DNA from: Pseudoxanthobacter soli DSM 19599
GTDB lineage: Bacteria; Pseudomonadota; Alphaproteobacteria; Rhizobiales; Segnochrobactraceae
Direction: 5' to 3'
NCBI GenBank assembly: GCA_945898215.1
Contig: CAMDHY010000027.1
Span: 1-42,184, forward strand
Length of the DNA: 42,184 nt
Part shown: positions 32,068 to 40,423 of the stretch, one piece after another
Layout: each line of letters opens with the position of its first letter
Numbering within the stretch: position 1 is the first letter of the stretch
Notes under the pieces: model-generated
Told to the model about the DNA's origin: nothing
The model's database searches: none
The model's input: only the letters and a program-made list of their open reading frames with translations
Translations under genes and position numbers: made by a program

Positions 32068-33099
32068 TCAGGCCTGCTCCGCCCAGCCCGACAGCTCGCG
32101 CCGCACCACGTGGGCGATCACGTCCATGCCCTCGGGCGAATCGTTCAGGCAGGGAATCGCGGCGAACTGCTCACCGCCGTTCTCCTTGAAATAGTGGCCG
32201 TTCTCCTCGGCGATCTCTTCCAGCGTCTCGAGGCAGTCGGCGACGAAGCCCGGCATCACCACGGCGAGCCGCTTCACGCCCTCGCGGGCGAGCGCCATCA
32301 CCGTCTCGTCGGTATAGGGCTTCAGCCACTCGGCGCGGCCGAATCGCGACTGGAAGGTGATCCGGAGCCGCTCCGCCGGCCAGCCGAGCCGCTCGCGCAG
32401 GAGCCGCGCCGTCTTTTGGCACTGGCAGTGGTAGGGATCGCCCTTCTCCAAATACTCCTTCGGCACGCCGTGGAAGGAGGCGAGCACCACCTCCGGCTCG
32501 AAGTCGAGGCTGGCGAGATGGCCCTCCAGCGAGCGGGCGAGCGCATCGATGTAGACCGGGTCGTCGTGCCAGGGCGGCGCGGTGCGCACCGCCGGCTGCC
32601 AGCGCATCTTCGCGAGTTGCTTGAAGGCCATGTCGTTGACGGTGGCCGTCGTCGCCGCCGCGTACTGCGGATAGAGCGGCACCACCAGGATGCGGTCGCA
32701 GCCGGCGTCCTGCAGGGCCTGCAGCCGCTCTCCGATCGGCGGCGAGCCGTAGCGCATCGCCCAGTCGACGATCGGCCGCGGCTCCATGCCCACCAAGAGC
32801 TCGCCGAGCTTGTCGGACTGCGAGCGCGTGATCGTCTTCAGCGGCGCCTCGTTGCGCTCCTTGTCCCAGATCGAGGCATAGGCGGCGCCGGAGCGCTGCG
32901 GGCGGCGCGACAGGATGACGAGATTGAGCAGCGGCCACCAGAGCAGCCGCGGCGCCTCGATGACGCGCCGGTCAGAGAGGAATTCCTTCAGGTAGCGCCG
33001 CATCGACCAGTAGTCGGTGCCGTCCGGCGAGCCGAGGTTGACGATCAGCACGCCGATGCCACCCGTGCGCACCGGCGGATGGCCCTCGGGAAGGCGCAT
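32068..33099 (-). CDS. hemH: Ferrochelatase
   Basis: Inserts Fe(II) into protoporphyrin IX, the last step of haem synthesis. With ATG 33099 the protein has 343 residues, the usual length. It opens 'GGIGVLIVNLGSPDGTDYWSMRRYLKEFLSDRRVIEAPRLLWWPLLN' and has catalytic H210 ('VLASFHGVPKEYLEKGDPYHCQCQKT') and 'MPGFVADCLETLEEIAEENGHYFKENGGEQF'. In-frame codons continue up to 33249 and would add 50 residues of low-complexity sequence; neither start has a Shine-Dalgarno. Cytoplasmic face of the inner membrane. Confidence 0.96.
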   Translation of the reverse strand: MRLPEGHPPVRTGGIGVLIVNLGSPDGTDYWSMRRYLKEFLSDRRVIEAPRLLWWPLLNLVILSRRPQRSGAAYASIWDKERNEAPLKTITRSQSDKLGELLVGMEPRPIVDWAMRYGSPPIGERLQALQDAGCDRILVVPLYPQYAAATTATVNDMAFKQLAKMRWQPAVRTAPPWHDDPVYIDALARSLEGHLASLDFEPEVVLASFHGVPKEYLEKGDPYHCQCQKTARLLRERLGWPAERLRITFQSRFGRAEWLKPYTDETVMALAREGVKRLAVVMPGFVADCLETLEEIAEENGHYFKENGGEQFAAIPCLNDSPEGMDVIAHVVRRELSGWAEQA

Positions 33100-33403
33100 C
33101 GGGGCGTGATGGCCGTCCGGTGCGGGTTTCGCGGACGGGCGGTGATCGGGCCGGGGGGCGGCCACGGCGGCTTCGACGGTGCTCAAGAGCGGTCTCGCGA
33201 CTGTCAGGAGGTGGCAACGGGGCCGGTGCGCGGCCGTTTGGACTGACATAGCCCGTCAACACGGCGGAACCTAGCGCGGCATGCTTGCGCGGAAAGGTCG
33301 CCAGTGCGGCGCCGGCCCTCCTCTGGGCTGCACGCCCCCTCTCGCCAACGTCATGTTGGATTGCGACACTGTCGCCCGATCCCGTCTCTTCGAGGAGGTC
33401 GCC
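33100..33403. other. Divergent intergenic region hemH / 5'-nucleotidase gene
   Basis: About 300 nt between two divergent starts. It may encode an N-terminal extension of ferrochelatase (to 33249) but shows no conserved motif. No convincing promoter was found; the only clear signal is the GAGGAGG Shine-Dalgarno just before 33404. Confidence 0.4.
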
Positions 33404-34939
33404 ATGCTCTCCGTTTTGTCGAATCCATTCCACGGCGGCCGCGCCGCCGTCGCTGCCGCTGCGCTGCTGGCAGCCGCCGTCCTCGCCGCCGCCCTTCCCG
33501 CCCGCGCCGCCGAGATCACCTTCCTGGTCGCGAGCGACATCGACCGCGCCGAGGCCGACGACGGCCGCGGCGGCTTCGCCCGGCTCGCCGGCGCCATCGC
33601 CGCCGCGCGGACGGCGGGCGGCAACCTCGTCGTCGTCCACGCCGGTGACACCATCTCGCCGTCGCTGCTGTCCGGGTTCGACCAGGGCGCCCACATCGTC
33701 GCCCTCACCAACATGCTGAAATTCAACGTCTTCGTGCCCGGCAACCACGAGTTCGACTTCGGCAAGGACGTCTTTCTCGCGCGGATGGGCGAGCTTAAGG
33801 CCGGCCACAAGCTCGCGGCGAACCTCCGGATGCCCGACGGCAGCCCGGTCGCCGGTTTCGCCGACACGGCGATGCTGGAGTTCGACGGTATCAAGGTCGG
33901 CGTCGTCGGCGTCGCCGGCGACCATTCCTACGCCGTGTCGAGCCCGGGCGACCTGAAGATCGCCGGCACCGTCGACACCGCCCTGTCGCAGGCGAAGGCG
34001 CTGCGGGCGAACGGGGCCGACATCGTCGTCGCCGTCACCCACGCCCAGCGCAGCCAGGACCTCGCGATGATGCACGGAGGCGCGATCGACCTCGTGCTCT
34101 CCGGCGATACCCACGACCTCCTCATCAACTACGACGGCCGCGCCATCCTTGCAGAGGCGCGCGAGCAGGCGGAATACCTGCCGGTCGTCACCCTCGACGT
34201 CACCGCCGAGACGGTCGACGGCAAGCGCAAGGTGACGTGGACGCCCGCGTTCCGCGTCATCGACACCGCCACCGTAAAGCCCGATCCGGCCGTGGCCGCG
34301 AAGATCGCCGAGCTCGAGAAGACACTGTCGGCCGAGCTCGATATCGGGATCGGCAAGAGCGACACCGAGCTCGACAGCCGGCGCGCGGCTGTGCGCGGCG
34401 GCGAGGCGGCGATCGGCAACCTGATCGCCGACGCGATGCGCGCCTCCACCGGCGCCGACGTCGCCCTGATGAACGGCGGCGGCATCCGCGCCAACAAGCT
34501 CTACGCCGCCGGCTCGACCCTGACCCGCCGCGACGTGCTCTCCGAACTCCCCTTCGGCAACCTCGTCGTGGTGGTGAAGCTTTCTGGTGCCGACCTGAAG
34601 GCGGCGCTGGAGAACGGCGTCAGCGCGGTGGAGGAGGGCGCCGGCCGCTTTCCGCACGTTTCCGGAATAACGGTTGTCGCCGATGTTTCGAAGCCCGCCG
34701 GCGGCCGCATCGTCGAGGTCGAGGTGGGCGGCGCGCCGCTCGATCCGGGCAAGACCTACACCGTCGCCACCAACGACTTCATGGCGCGCGGCGGCGACGA
34801 CTACGTGGCGCTGCGCCGCGGCGACTACGTGGTCGGCCCGCGCGACGGCAAGCTGCTCGCGACCGTCGTCATCGATGCCGTCGCGGCGGCGGGGACGGTG
34901 TCGCCGACGGTCGAAGGGCGCGTGCGGCTGCAGAACTGA
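33404..34939 (+). CDS. Periplasmic metallophosphatase/5'-nucleotidase family protein
   Basis: A 511-residue UshA-like protein: signal peptide (to about residue 35, LPARA|AE), metallophosphatase domain (about 38-280) and 5'-nucleotidase C-terminal domain (about 325-490, 'RGGEAAIGNLIADAMRASTGADVALMNGGGIRAN', 'RRDVLSELPFGNLVVVVKLSGADLKAALENGVS', 'TVATNDFMARGGDDY'). Metal motifs 'HAGDTISPS' (D82), 'VPGNHEFDFG' (N114, H115) and 'LVLSGDTHDLL' are seen. The first motif, normally N-D-x-H, is S-D-I-D here (D45, D47), so a metal-binding His is replaced by Asp. GAGGAGG lies 6 nt before the ATG. Likely hydrolyses nucleotides or other phosphate esters; substrate unverified. Confidence 0.92.
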   Translation: MLSVLSNPFHGGRAAVAAAALLAAAVLAAALPARAAEITFLVASDIDRAEADDGRGGFARLAGAIAAARTAGGNLVVVHAGDTISPSLLSGFDQGAHIVALTNMLKFNVFVPGNHEFDFGKDVFLARMGELKAGHKLAANLRMPDGSPVAGFADTAMLEFDGIKVGVVGVAGDHSYAVSSPGDLKIAGTVDTALSQAKALRANGADIVVAVTHAQRSQDLAMMHGGAIDLVLSGDTHDLLINYDGRAILAEAREQAEYLPVVTLDVTAETVDGKRKVTWTPAFRVIDTATVKPDPAVAAKIAELEKTLSAELDIGIGKSDTELDSRRAAVRGGEAAIGNLIADAMRASTGADVALMNGGGIRANKLYAAGSTLTRRDVLSELPFGNLVVVVKLSGADLKAALENGVSAVEEGAGRFPHVSGITVVADVSKPAGGRIVEVEVGGAPLDPGKTYTVATNDFMARGGDDYVALRRGDYVVGPRDGKLLATVVIDAVAAAGTVSPTVEGRVRLQN

Positions 34940-34978
34940 GGAAACGCGGCTGCGGCCGGGTCGGCCGCCGGGTCGCCC

Positions 34979-35452
34979 TCACCAAGTCGCCGCCGGCGGC
35001 ACGCCCTCGACCACCTCGGCGAGGCGGCGGAGCGTCGCCGGCGTCGTGTCGGCCGGCGGCACGTCGGCGGCGAAGAAGCCGGCGGCGGCGATCTCACGGC
35101 CGATTCGTGGCGGACCGCGCACGACGAAGCGGCGCACCACGTAGAGCGCGACGTGGTCGCGGCCGAGCCCGGCGTTGAGGTAGAGCCCGGCGAGCTCCGG
35201 ATCGCCTTCGACCGCGATGTTGCCCTCCTCGGCGAGTTCGCGAGCCGCCGCCGCCACGGCCGTCTCGCCGGGATCGACGGCGCCGCCGGGCAGGTGCCAG
35301 CCGTCGACATAGCCGTGGCGGACGAGGAAGACGCGGCCGTCGTCGGACAGCACCATCGCCCGCACGCCAAGGGTCACCGAGCGCGTCAGCCGCGTCCACA
35401 GCCGGAGGCCGCGGCGCACCGGCGGCGCCGCTGCGCGCATCAGCCGACTCAT
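34979..35452 (-). CDS. NUDIX hydrolase
   Basis: A 157-residue protein with a full Nudix box, '[24 protein letters not shown]', within '[33 protein letters not shown]'. It hydrolyses a nucleoside diphosphate linked to another group; the substrate is unknown. ATG 35452 is the first Met of the conserved part ([15 protein letters not shown]); upstream in-frame sequence is unrelated. Convergent with the 5'-nucleotidase gene, 39 nt apart, and divergent from the metallophosphoesterase gene. Confidence 0.93.
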   Translation of the reverse strand: MSRLMRAAAPPVRRGLRLWTRLTRSVTLGVRAMVLSDDGRVFLVRHGYVDGWHLPGGAVDPGETAVAAAARELAEEGNIAVEGDPELAGLYLNAGLGRDHVALYVVRRFVVRGPPRIGREIAAAGFFAADVPPADTTPATLRRLAEVVEGVPPAATW

Positions 35453-35526
35453 CGGCCCGGCCCCGGAAGTCGTCCACGGGCAAGTCGCGTCGGGTCGGTG
35501 AAACTGCCGCACCGCGAAAGCCGCGC

Positions 35527-35556
35527 TTGGCAGCAGTCGCCGCGGCCGGCTATACG
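35527..35556 (+). promoter_or_regulatory. Probable promoter of the metallophosphoesterase transcript
   Basis: TTGGCA (35527-35532) and TATACG (35551-35556) lie 18 nt apart. It would start RNA near 35563 and leave a leader of about 200 nt before the metallophosphoesterase ATG, covering a short ORF at 35636. Confidence 0.5.
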
Positions 35557-35635
35557 GTCGGGGACCGTGCCGTCGTCGTGCGCCCTCCCTGCGTACTCCG
35601 GCCGAACCCTTTTCGTAATCGAGAGTTCCAGTCTC

Positions 35636-35743
35636 ATGCTGTCCCTGTTCTCGCCCCGCCGGTGGCGCTTCGTCTGGTCGCCGGCCGTCGACTTCTCGCA
35701 CGGTCGCGTCGCCATGGCGCTCGCCACCTTCCGCAGCCGCTGA
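35636..35743 (+). CDS. Possible 35-residue leader peptide ORF
   Basis: An ATG-started ORF of 35 codons lies between the candidate promoter and the metallophosphoesterase gene, ending 19 nt before it. The peptide is basic and aromatic, '[20 protein letters not shown]' followed by '[15 protein letters not shown]'. No good Shine-Dalgarno. Not a recognised family; could be a leader or chance. Confidence 0.25.
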   Translation: MLSLFSPRRWRFVWSPAVDFSHGRVAMALATFRSR

Positions 35744-35762
35744 GCCGACGGCCGCGGGCGCG

Positions 35763-36785
35763 ATGTTCACCCTCGCTCATCTGTCGGACCCGCACCTCGG
35801 CCCCCTTCCAGACCCGCAGTTCCTCGAACTCGCCTCCAAGCGCGTCGTCGGCTACGTCAACTGGCACCGCAACCGCGCGGTGAAGCTCGCGAATTCGGCG
35901 CTCGACGCCCTCGTCAACGACATCCACGCCCGTGACCCGAACCACATTGTCGTCACCGGCGACCTCGTCAACTTGTCGCTCGCCGGCGAGATGGGGCCGG
36001 CGGCGAAGTGGCTCGGCACCCTTGGACCGCCCTCCGAGGTCTCGGTCGTCCCCGGCAACCACGACGCCTATGTGCCGGGCGCCCTTGGGCGCGCCCGCCG
36101 CATCTGGGCGGCGCACCTGTCGGGCGATCCCGGGGACCACCACTCGCCCGGCCGGCCGCATTTCCCCTACATCCGCCGGCGTGACAACGTCGCCATCATC
36201 GGCGCCTCGAGCGCCCGCGCCACCGCGCCCTTCCTCGCCACCGGCCATTTCGACGCCCACCAGCAGCTGCTGCTCACCGAGATGCTGCAGGCGGCCGGCC
36301 ACAGGGGGCTGTTCCGCGTCGTCCTCATCCACCATCCGCCGAACCACAAGGCGACCGCCTGGCACAAGCGGATGATCGGCGCCTCGCGCTTCCGCACGGC
36401 GATCGACGAGGGCGGTGCCGAGCTCGTCCTGCACGGCCACACCCACAAGCCGAGCATTGCCTGGCTGAACGGCCGGGACGGCCTCGTACCGGTGGTCGGC
36501 GTGCCGTCGGCCTCGGCGATGCCGCACGGCCGCAATCCAGCGGCGCGCTACAACCACTTCACGATCGGTGGCGAGCCCGGCGCCTGGACGTGCCGCCTCG
36601 AGGAGCGCGGCGTCGCCGACCGCTCGATGACGGTCGAGACCGTCTCGATCGTCGACCTGCACGGCGGCGAGGCGCCGATCCCGCGCGAGGTCGTTCAGCC
36701 GACCGGCGGCCAGTCCGGCGATACGGCGGCATCGAGCGAGCCGTCGAGCCGCGGGTCCGGGACGATCTCGACTGCCCGCCGATAG
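35763..36785 (+). CDS. Metallophosphoesterase (CpdA/class III phosphodiesterase-like)
   Basis: A 340-residue calcineurin-type phosphoesterase with the complete two-metal site: D9 and H11 ('AHLSDPHLG'), D67 ('VVTGDLVN'), N99/H100/D101 ('VPGNHDAY'), H190 ('VLIHHPPN') and H226/H228 ('LHGHTHKP'). The order and spacing match the class III cyclic-nucleotide phosphodiesterase-like family, which includes CpdA. The N-terminal insert '[22 protein letters not shown]' is common in alphaproteobacterial members. cAMP hydrolysis is possible but unproven. The C-terminal 40 residues are low-complexity and overlap the convergent GNAT gene by 91 nt. Confidence 0.92.
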   Translation: MFTLAHLSDPHLGPLPDPQFLELASKRVVGYVNWHRNRAVKLANSALDALVNDIHARDPNHIVVTGDLVNLSLAGEMGPAAKWLGTLGPPSEVSVVPGNHDAYVPGALGRARRIWAAHLSGDPGDHHSPGRPHFPYIRRRDNVAIIGASSARATAPFLATGHFDAHQQLLLTEMLQAAGHRGLFRVVLIHHPPNHKATAWHKRMIGASRFRTAIDEGGAELVLHGHTHKPSIAWLNGRDGLVPVVGVPSASAMPHGRNPAARYNHFTIGGEPGAWTCRLEERGVADRSMTVETVSIVDLHGGEAPIPREVVQPTGGQSGDTAASSEPSSRGSGTISTARR

Positions 36786-37330
36786 GCGACGAAGCCGAAC
36801 GAGTTGTAGAAGCGCACCGCCGCCGGATGGTCGAGCGTGCAGGTGTGCAGCCAGACGCGGCGCAGGCCTTCGCGCCGCCAGGCGCGGGCCAGAATGTCCG
36901 CCATCAGCCCTCGTCCGAGTCCGCGACCGACGGCCTCGGGGACGAGGCCGAACAACACGATCTCCATTTCGCCCGGCCGTCGCAGGTCGAGCTCCACGAG
37001 GCCGACGTCGCGCCCGTCCTCGACCACCGCGAGGGTGGCGATGCCGGGATCGCCGATGCGCGCGGCGATCGTCTCGTCGGAATGCCGCAGCCGCGAGACC
37101 CACAGCCATTTCTCGCCGACGGCCCGGAACAGGCGACGGAAACGCTCGGCCTCGTGCGGACGCAGGCGCTGCGTCGCCGGGGCCGCGGCGACCGGCTCCG
37201 CCGCCGGCGGCGCGCGCATCTCCATGAACGTCACGATGGCGGGCAGCACGCCGTCCGGCAGCGTGACGATGCCGTCGAGCGGAACGGCGATGGTCGGCGT
37301 TCCGGGCGGCACCGGACCGGGCTCTGGCAT
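36695..37330 (-). CDS. GNAT-family N-acetyltransferase
   Basis: A 211-residue protein. A Pro/Ala-rich N-terminal part (1-55) precedes a GNAT domain: 'RLFRAVGEKWLWVSRLRHSDETIAARI', 'AVVEDGRDVGLVELDLRRPGEMEIVLFGLVPEAVGRGLGRGLMADILARAWR' (acetyl-CoA motif GRGLG) and '[29 protein letters not shown]'. Acetyl acceptor unknown. AAGG lies 6 nt before ATG 37330. Its 3' end overlaps the convergent metallophosphoesterase gene. Confidence 0.92.
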   Translation of the reverse strand: MPEPGPVPPGTPTIAVPLDGIVTLPDGVLPAIVTFMEMRAPPAAEPVAAAPATQRLRPHEAERFRRLFRAVGEKWLWVSRLRHSDETIAARIGDPGIATLAVVEDGRDVGLVELDLRRPGEMEIVLFGLVPEAVGRGLGRGLMADILARAWRREGLRRVWLHTCTLDHPAAVRFYNSFGFVAYRRAVEIVPDPRLDGSLDAAVSPDWPPVG

Positions 37331-37451
37331 GGCGACCTTCGTGCTTGACGGGCGGGGAAGGGCCCGGGCGGCGCGGCCATAGCAGACCGGCGTCGCCGCG
37401 TCACCGCCGAACGCGCCGCCGCTCCGGCGTGTCGCCGGCCCGGGCGGCAGA

Positions 37452-37730
37452 TTACTGCTCGCGGTATTCCTGGACGCGGGTGGCACGCAGGCCGGCGAGG
37501 CCGTGCTTGTCGATCAGCGCCTGCCAGGAGAGGAACTCGTCGACGGTCAGCGTGTAGCGGCTGCAGGCTTCTTCCAGCGACAGGAGCCCCCCGCGCACCG
37601 CCGCCACCACCTCCGCCTTGCGCCGGATCACCCAGCGCTGCGCGTTGCTCGGCGGCAGATCCGCAATCGTCAGCGGGCTCCCGTCGGGGCCGATGACATA
37701 GCGCACTCTGGGTCGGACCTGCTCGGTCAT
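37452..37730 (-). CDS. sciP: CtrA inhibitor SciP (DUF1153)
   Basis: A 92-residue cytosolic protein with the highly conserved SciP sequence: 'MTEQVRPRVRYVIGPDGSPLTIADLPPSNAQRWVIRRKAEVVAAVRGGLLSLEEACSRYTLTVDEFLSWQALIDKHGLAGLR'. It includes a helix-turn-helix ('RKAEVVAAVRGGLLSLEEACSRYTLTVDEFLSW'). SciP binds CtrA and/or target promoters in Caulobacter and limits CtrA-driven transcription in G1. ATG 37730 matches the family start; a GTG at 37748 would add six residues. CtrA-like boxes lie 55-105 nt upstream. Confidence 0.96.
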   Translation of the reverse strand: MTEQVRPRVRYVIGPDGSPLTIADLPPSNAQRWVIRRKAEVVAAVRGGLLSLEEACSRYTLTVDEFLSWQALIDKHGLAGLRATRVQEYREQ

Positions 37731-37784
37731 TCTACGCTCACTCAACACCGCGTCTTCACGGCGTCGACACTAGGTCTGCGGGCT

Positions 37785-37799
37785 TTAACAATGAGCTAA
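37785..37799 (-). promoter_or_regulatory. CtrA-like box 1 upstream of sciP
   Basis: TTAA-N7-CTAA on the plus strand, one mismatch from the CtrA consensus TTAA-N7-TTAA. It lies 55-69 nt upstream of the sciP ATG. Confidence 0.45.
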
Positions 37800-37818
37800 A
37801 CCCGCCGGGGTGATTTGG

Positions 37819-37833
37819 TTAACACACGGTTAC
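37819..37833 (-). promoter_or_regulatory. CtrA-like box 2 upstream of sciP
   Basis: On the minus strand GTAA-N7-TTAAC, one mismatch from TTAA-N7-TTAAC. It lies about 90-103 nt upstream of sciP. Two such near-matches within 50 nt in a GC-rich genome are unlikely by chance and fit known CtrA control of sciP in Caulobacter. Confidence 0.55.
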
Positions 37834-37931
37834 TTTCGAGGACTGTCCGCCGGGCGTTGTAATACGGCAACACCAGCCGTGACGGCGCTGCCACGGGCCC
37901 TCGACCGGCCGGGGGCGCCCGCGGCGGGATC

Positions 37932-37961
37932 TTGGACGCAGCCCGAGGGGTTCGCTATAGT
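37932..37961 (+). promoter_or_regulatory. Probable mnmA promoter
   Basis: TTGGAC (37932-37937) and TATAGT (37956-37961), 18 nt apart, give one of the best sigma-70-type matches in the window. The RNA would start near 37968, with a leader of about 175 nt. Confidence 0.6.
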
Positions 37962-38015
37962 GCTGCCGCAATAGATGGCCACGCGGAGCCTGCCCGGCGT
38001 TAGCCGTGCGTCCGG

Positions 38016-38053
38016 CGTCGCCTGCAGACCCCGACGTCGCCTGCCGACCCCGA
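38016..38053 (+). repeat. Tandem 19-bp repeat in the mnmA leader
   Basis: Two head-to-tail copies, CGTCGCCTGCAGACCCCGA and CGTCGCCTGCCGACCCCGA, differ at one base. They lie in the untranslated leader about 90 nt before the mnmA ATG. Confidence 0.8.
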
Positions 38054-38144
38054 CTTGCCCACCCGGTCCGCGGACCCCATCTGCCGACTGCGCCGAACCG
38101 ACTGCCCGTGCGCCGGTGGGTGGCGCCCAGAACGCGACAGGACG

Positions 38145-39326
38145 ATGAAACTCGACGGCTTCGCCCCGAACGCCTCCCCCGCCGACACCCGCGTCGTGGT
38201 CGCGATGTCGGGAGGCGTCGATTCCTCCGTCGTCGCGGCGCTCCTCGCCGAGGCCGGTTACGACGTCGTCGGCGTCACCCTGCAGCTCTACGACCACGGC
38301 GAGGCGACGCACCGCTCCGGGGCGTGTTGCGCCGGGCGCGACATCCACGATGCGCGCCGCGTCGCCGAGCACCTAGGCATCCCCCACTACGTCCTCGACT
38401 TCGAGGACCGCTTCCGCACCGCCGTCATCGAGAGCTTCGCCGACAGCTACCTCTCCGGCGAGACTCCGGTGCCCTGCATCGCCTGCAACCAGACCGTCAA
38501 GTTCTCCGACCTGATGGCGACGGCGCGGGAGCTCGGCGCCGTCGCGCTCGCCACCGGCCACTACATCGAGACCCGCCGTGTCGGCGGCCGCTGGCAGATG
38601 TTCCGCCCGGTCGATGCCGAGCGCGACCAGAGCTACTTCCTGTTCGCGACCACGCCCGAGCAGCTCGCCTTCGCCCGCTTCCCGCTCGGCGCGATGAGCA
38701 AGGCCGAGACGCGGGCGCTCGCCCACCGCTTCGGCCTGCCGGTCGCCGACAAGGCCGACAGCCAGGACATCTGCTTCGTGCCGACCGGCCGCTACGCCGA
38801 TGTGATCGAGCGCCTGCGCCCCGGCGCGGTCGAGAGTGGCGACATCGTCCACGTCGACGGCCGCGTGCTCGGCCGCCACGAGGGCATCGTCCACTACACC
38901 ATCGGCCAGCGCCGCGGCCTCGGGCTGTCGATCGGCGAACCCCTCTACGTCGTCCGTCTGGACGCGGGAGAGCGCCGCGTCATCGTCGGGCCGCGCGAGG
39001 CGCTCACCGTCCACCGCCTCGCGCTGCGCCAGCCGAACTGGCTCGGCGACGGCCCACTCGAAGCCCGCCTCGACGGCCTCGAGGTCTATGCGCGCGTCCG
39101 CTCGACCCGTCCGCCGGCCCCGGCGACGCTGCGTGTCGGCCGCGACGGCGTCGCCGTCGAACTGCCCGCCGGCGAGACGGGCGTTGCGCCCGGACAGGCC
39201 TGCGTGCTTTACGACAGTGGCGAGCCGCGGGCGCGGGTTCTCGGCGGCGGCTTCATCGATGCCGCCTCCGGTCTGCGCGCCCTCGGCGGCGCCGCCAGCG
39301 ATCGCCGTCCCGCCGCCGTCGCCTGA
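38145..39326 (+). CDS. mnmA: tRNA-specific 2-thiouridylase
   Basis: MnmA thiolates U34 of tRNA-Lys, -Glu and -Gln. The 393-residue protein has the PP-loop '[33 protein letters not shown]' (22-28). Catalytic C114 stands in '[14 protein letters not shown]' and its partner C210 in '[10 protein letters not shown]'; the C-terminal tRNA-binding part has '[24 protein letters not shown]'. ATG 38145 ([11 protein letters not shown]) is preferred over upstream in-frame codons in the repeat-bearing leader. It is followed after 33 nt by the PmtA-like gene. Confidence 0.96.
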   Translation: MKLDGFAPNASPADTRVVVAMSGGVDSSVVAALLAEAGYDVVGVTLQLYDHGEATHRSGACCAGRDIHDARRVAEHLGIPHYVLDFEDRFRTAVIESFADSYLSGETPVPCIACNQTVKFSDLMATARELGAVALATGHYIETRRVGGRWQMFRPVDAERDQSYFLFATTPEQLAFARFPLGAMSKAETRALAHRFGLPVADKADSQDICFVPTGRYADVIERLRPGAVESGDIVHVDGRVLGRHEGIVHYTIGQRRGLGLSIGEPLYVVRLDAGERRVIVGPREALTVHRLALRQPNWLGDGPLEARLDGLEVYARVRSTRPPAPATLRVGRDGVAVELPAGETGVAPGQACVLYDSGEPRARVLGGGFIDAASGLRALGGAASDRRPAAVA

Positions 39327-39359
39327 CGGCCTGCCAGCCCCTCCCGCGCGAGGAACCGG

Positions 39360-40034
39360 ATGTCCGACAAGAGCTCTGATGCGGTGGTCGGCCGCCGGCG
39401 GGGAGAGGGCCTGACGGTCTCGATGGTCCTCTCGGCCTACAGCCGCTGGGCGCCGATCTACGACGCGGTGTTCTGGGGGCCGACGCTGTGGGGCCGCGAC
39501 ATGGCGGTGGCGCGCGTCAACGCCATCGGTGGCCAGGTGCTGGAGGTCGGTGTCGGCACCGGCATGGCGCTGCCCTGCTACGGCCCGTCCGTGGAGGTCA
39601 CCGGCATCGACATCTCGCCGGAGATGCTGGTCAAGACCGCCGAGCGCGTCGAGCGCGAGCGCCTCAAGGCCCGCGTCGCCGGCGTCGCGGTGATGGACGC
39701 GGGCCGTCTCGCCTTCGCTGACGCGAGCTTCGACGTCGCGGTGGCGATGTACGTGATCACCACCGTCCCCGACCCGGACGCGGCGCTCGCCGAGATGTCG
39801 CGTGTCGTCCGCCCCGGCGGCACCATCATCATCGTCAGCCACTTTCGCTCCGAGCGCGGCGGCTGGAAGATCGTCGAGCACCTCGCCGAGCCGTTCACCA
39901 CCAAGCTCGGCTGGGACGCCGGCATGCCGGTCGACCGCGTCCTGAGCCGGCCCGAACTGACGCTCGTCGAGCGCTGCCCGGTGCCGCCCCTCGACCTCTT
40001 CACGCTGCTGCGCTTCGAGAAGCGCGCCGTCTGA
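39360..40034 (+). CDS. PmtA-like phospholipid N-methyltransferase
   Basis: A 224-residue class I SAM methyltransferase: 'VLSAYSRWAPIYDAVFWGPTLWGRDMAVARVNAIGGQVLEVGVGTGMALPCYGP' (motif I), 'VTGIDISPEMLVKTAERV' (motif II), 'VVRPGGTIIIVSHF' and C-terminal 'CPVPPLDLFTLLRFEKRAV'. The start 'AYxRWAPxYD' and the C terminus resemble the Agrobacterium/Sinorhizobium PmtA group, which makes phosphatidylcholine from phosphatidylethanolamine. Ubiquinone-type methyltransferases are a less likely alternative. GAGGAA precedes the ATG by 6 nt. Confidence 0.85.
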   Translation: MSDKSSDAVVGRRRGEGLTVSMVLSAYSRWAPIYDAVFWGPTLWGRDMAVARVNAIGGQVLEVGVGTGMALPCYGPSVEVTGIDISPEMLVKTAERVERERLKARVAGVAVMDAGRLAFADASFDVAVAMYVITTVPDPDAALAEMSRVVRPGGTIIIVSHFRSERGGWKIVEHLAEPFTTKLGWDAGMPVDRVLSRPELTLVERCPVPPLDLFTLLRFEKRAV

Positions 40035-40138
40035 GGGGGCGGGTTGCCGGCGACGGCCGCAGTGCGCGCCGCCGGACCGAGCCGCCGACGAAGCGTCACG
40101 CGGGCGCCGGCGAGCCTCCCGCAGCGACCTCGCCTAGC

Positions 40139-40423
40139 TCACCCCTCAGCGGATGCGGCTGGGACCCGCCTTCGCGAAACCAGCCAAGCCCGGGTCGCCC
40201 CGATTGCGCTGACCACCGCCCAGATCAGTTCCTGCGCAATGGTGCCGAGATCGCCGGCATCAAACTCCTGGGCGGCGCTTGCCATCACCAGCAGCGCACC
40301 GACACCGTTGACGACGTAAAACACCGGCTCAGAGGCCGCGATGCGGCCAATGCTGACCGCCGCATACATGGCGACGCAGCATAGGGCACCGACGATGCCC
40401 ATCATCGAGTTGAATACTTCCAT
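40139..40423 (-). CDS. Small membrane protein (CBU_0592-like)
   Basis: A 94-residue protein with three hydrophobic segments (about 7-26, 33-52, 62-80). It resembles a family of small membrane proteins with the pattern 'VFNSMMGIVGALCCVAMYAAVSIGRIAASEPVFYVVNGVGALLVMASAAQEFD'. Function unknown. Weak GAGG about 10 nt before the ATG. Single gene, convergent with the PmtA-like gene. Confidence 0.7.
   Translation of the reverse strand: MEVFNSMMGIVGALCCVAMYAAVSIGRIAASEPVFYVVNGVGALLVMASAAQEFDAGDLGTIAQELIWAVVSAIGATRAWLVSRRRVPAASAEG

Noticed and set aside
38373-39881. 502-codon minus-strand frame opposite mnmA and the methyltransferase gene
   Set aside because: Covers two complete conserved genes antisense; composition typical of a shadow.
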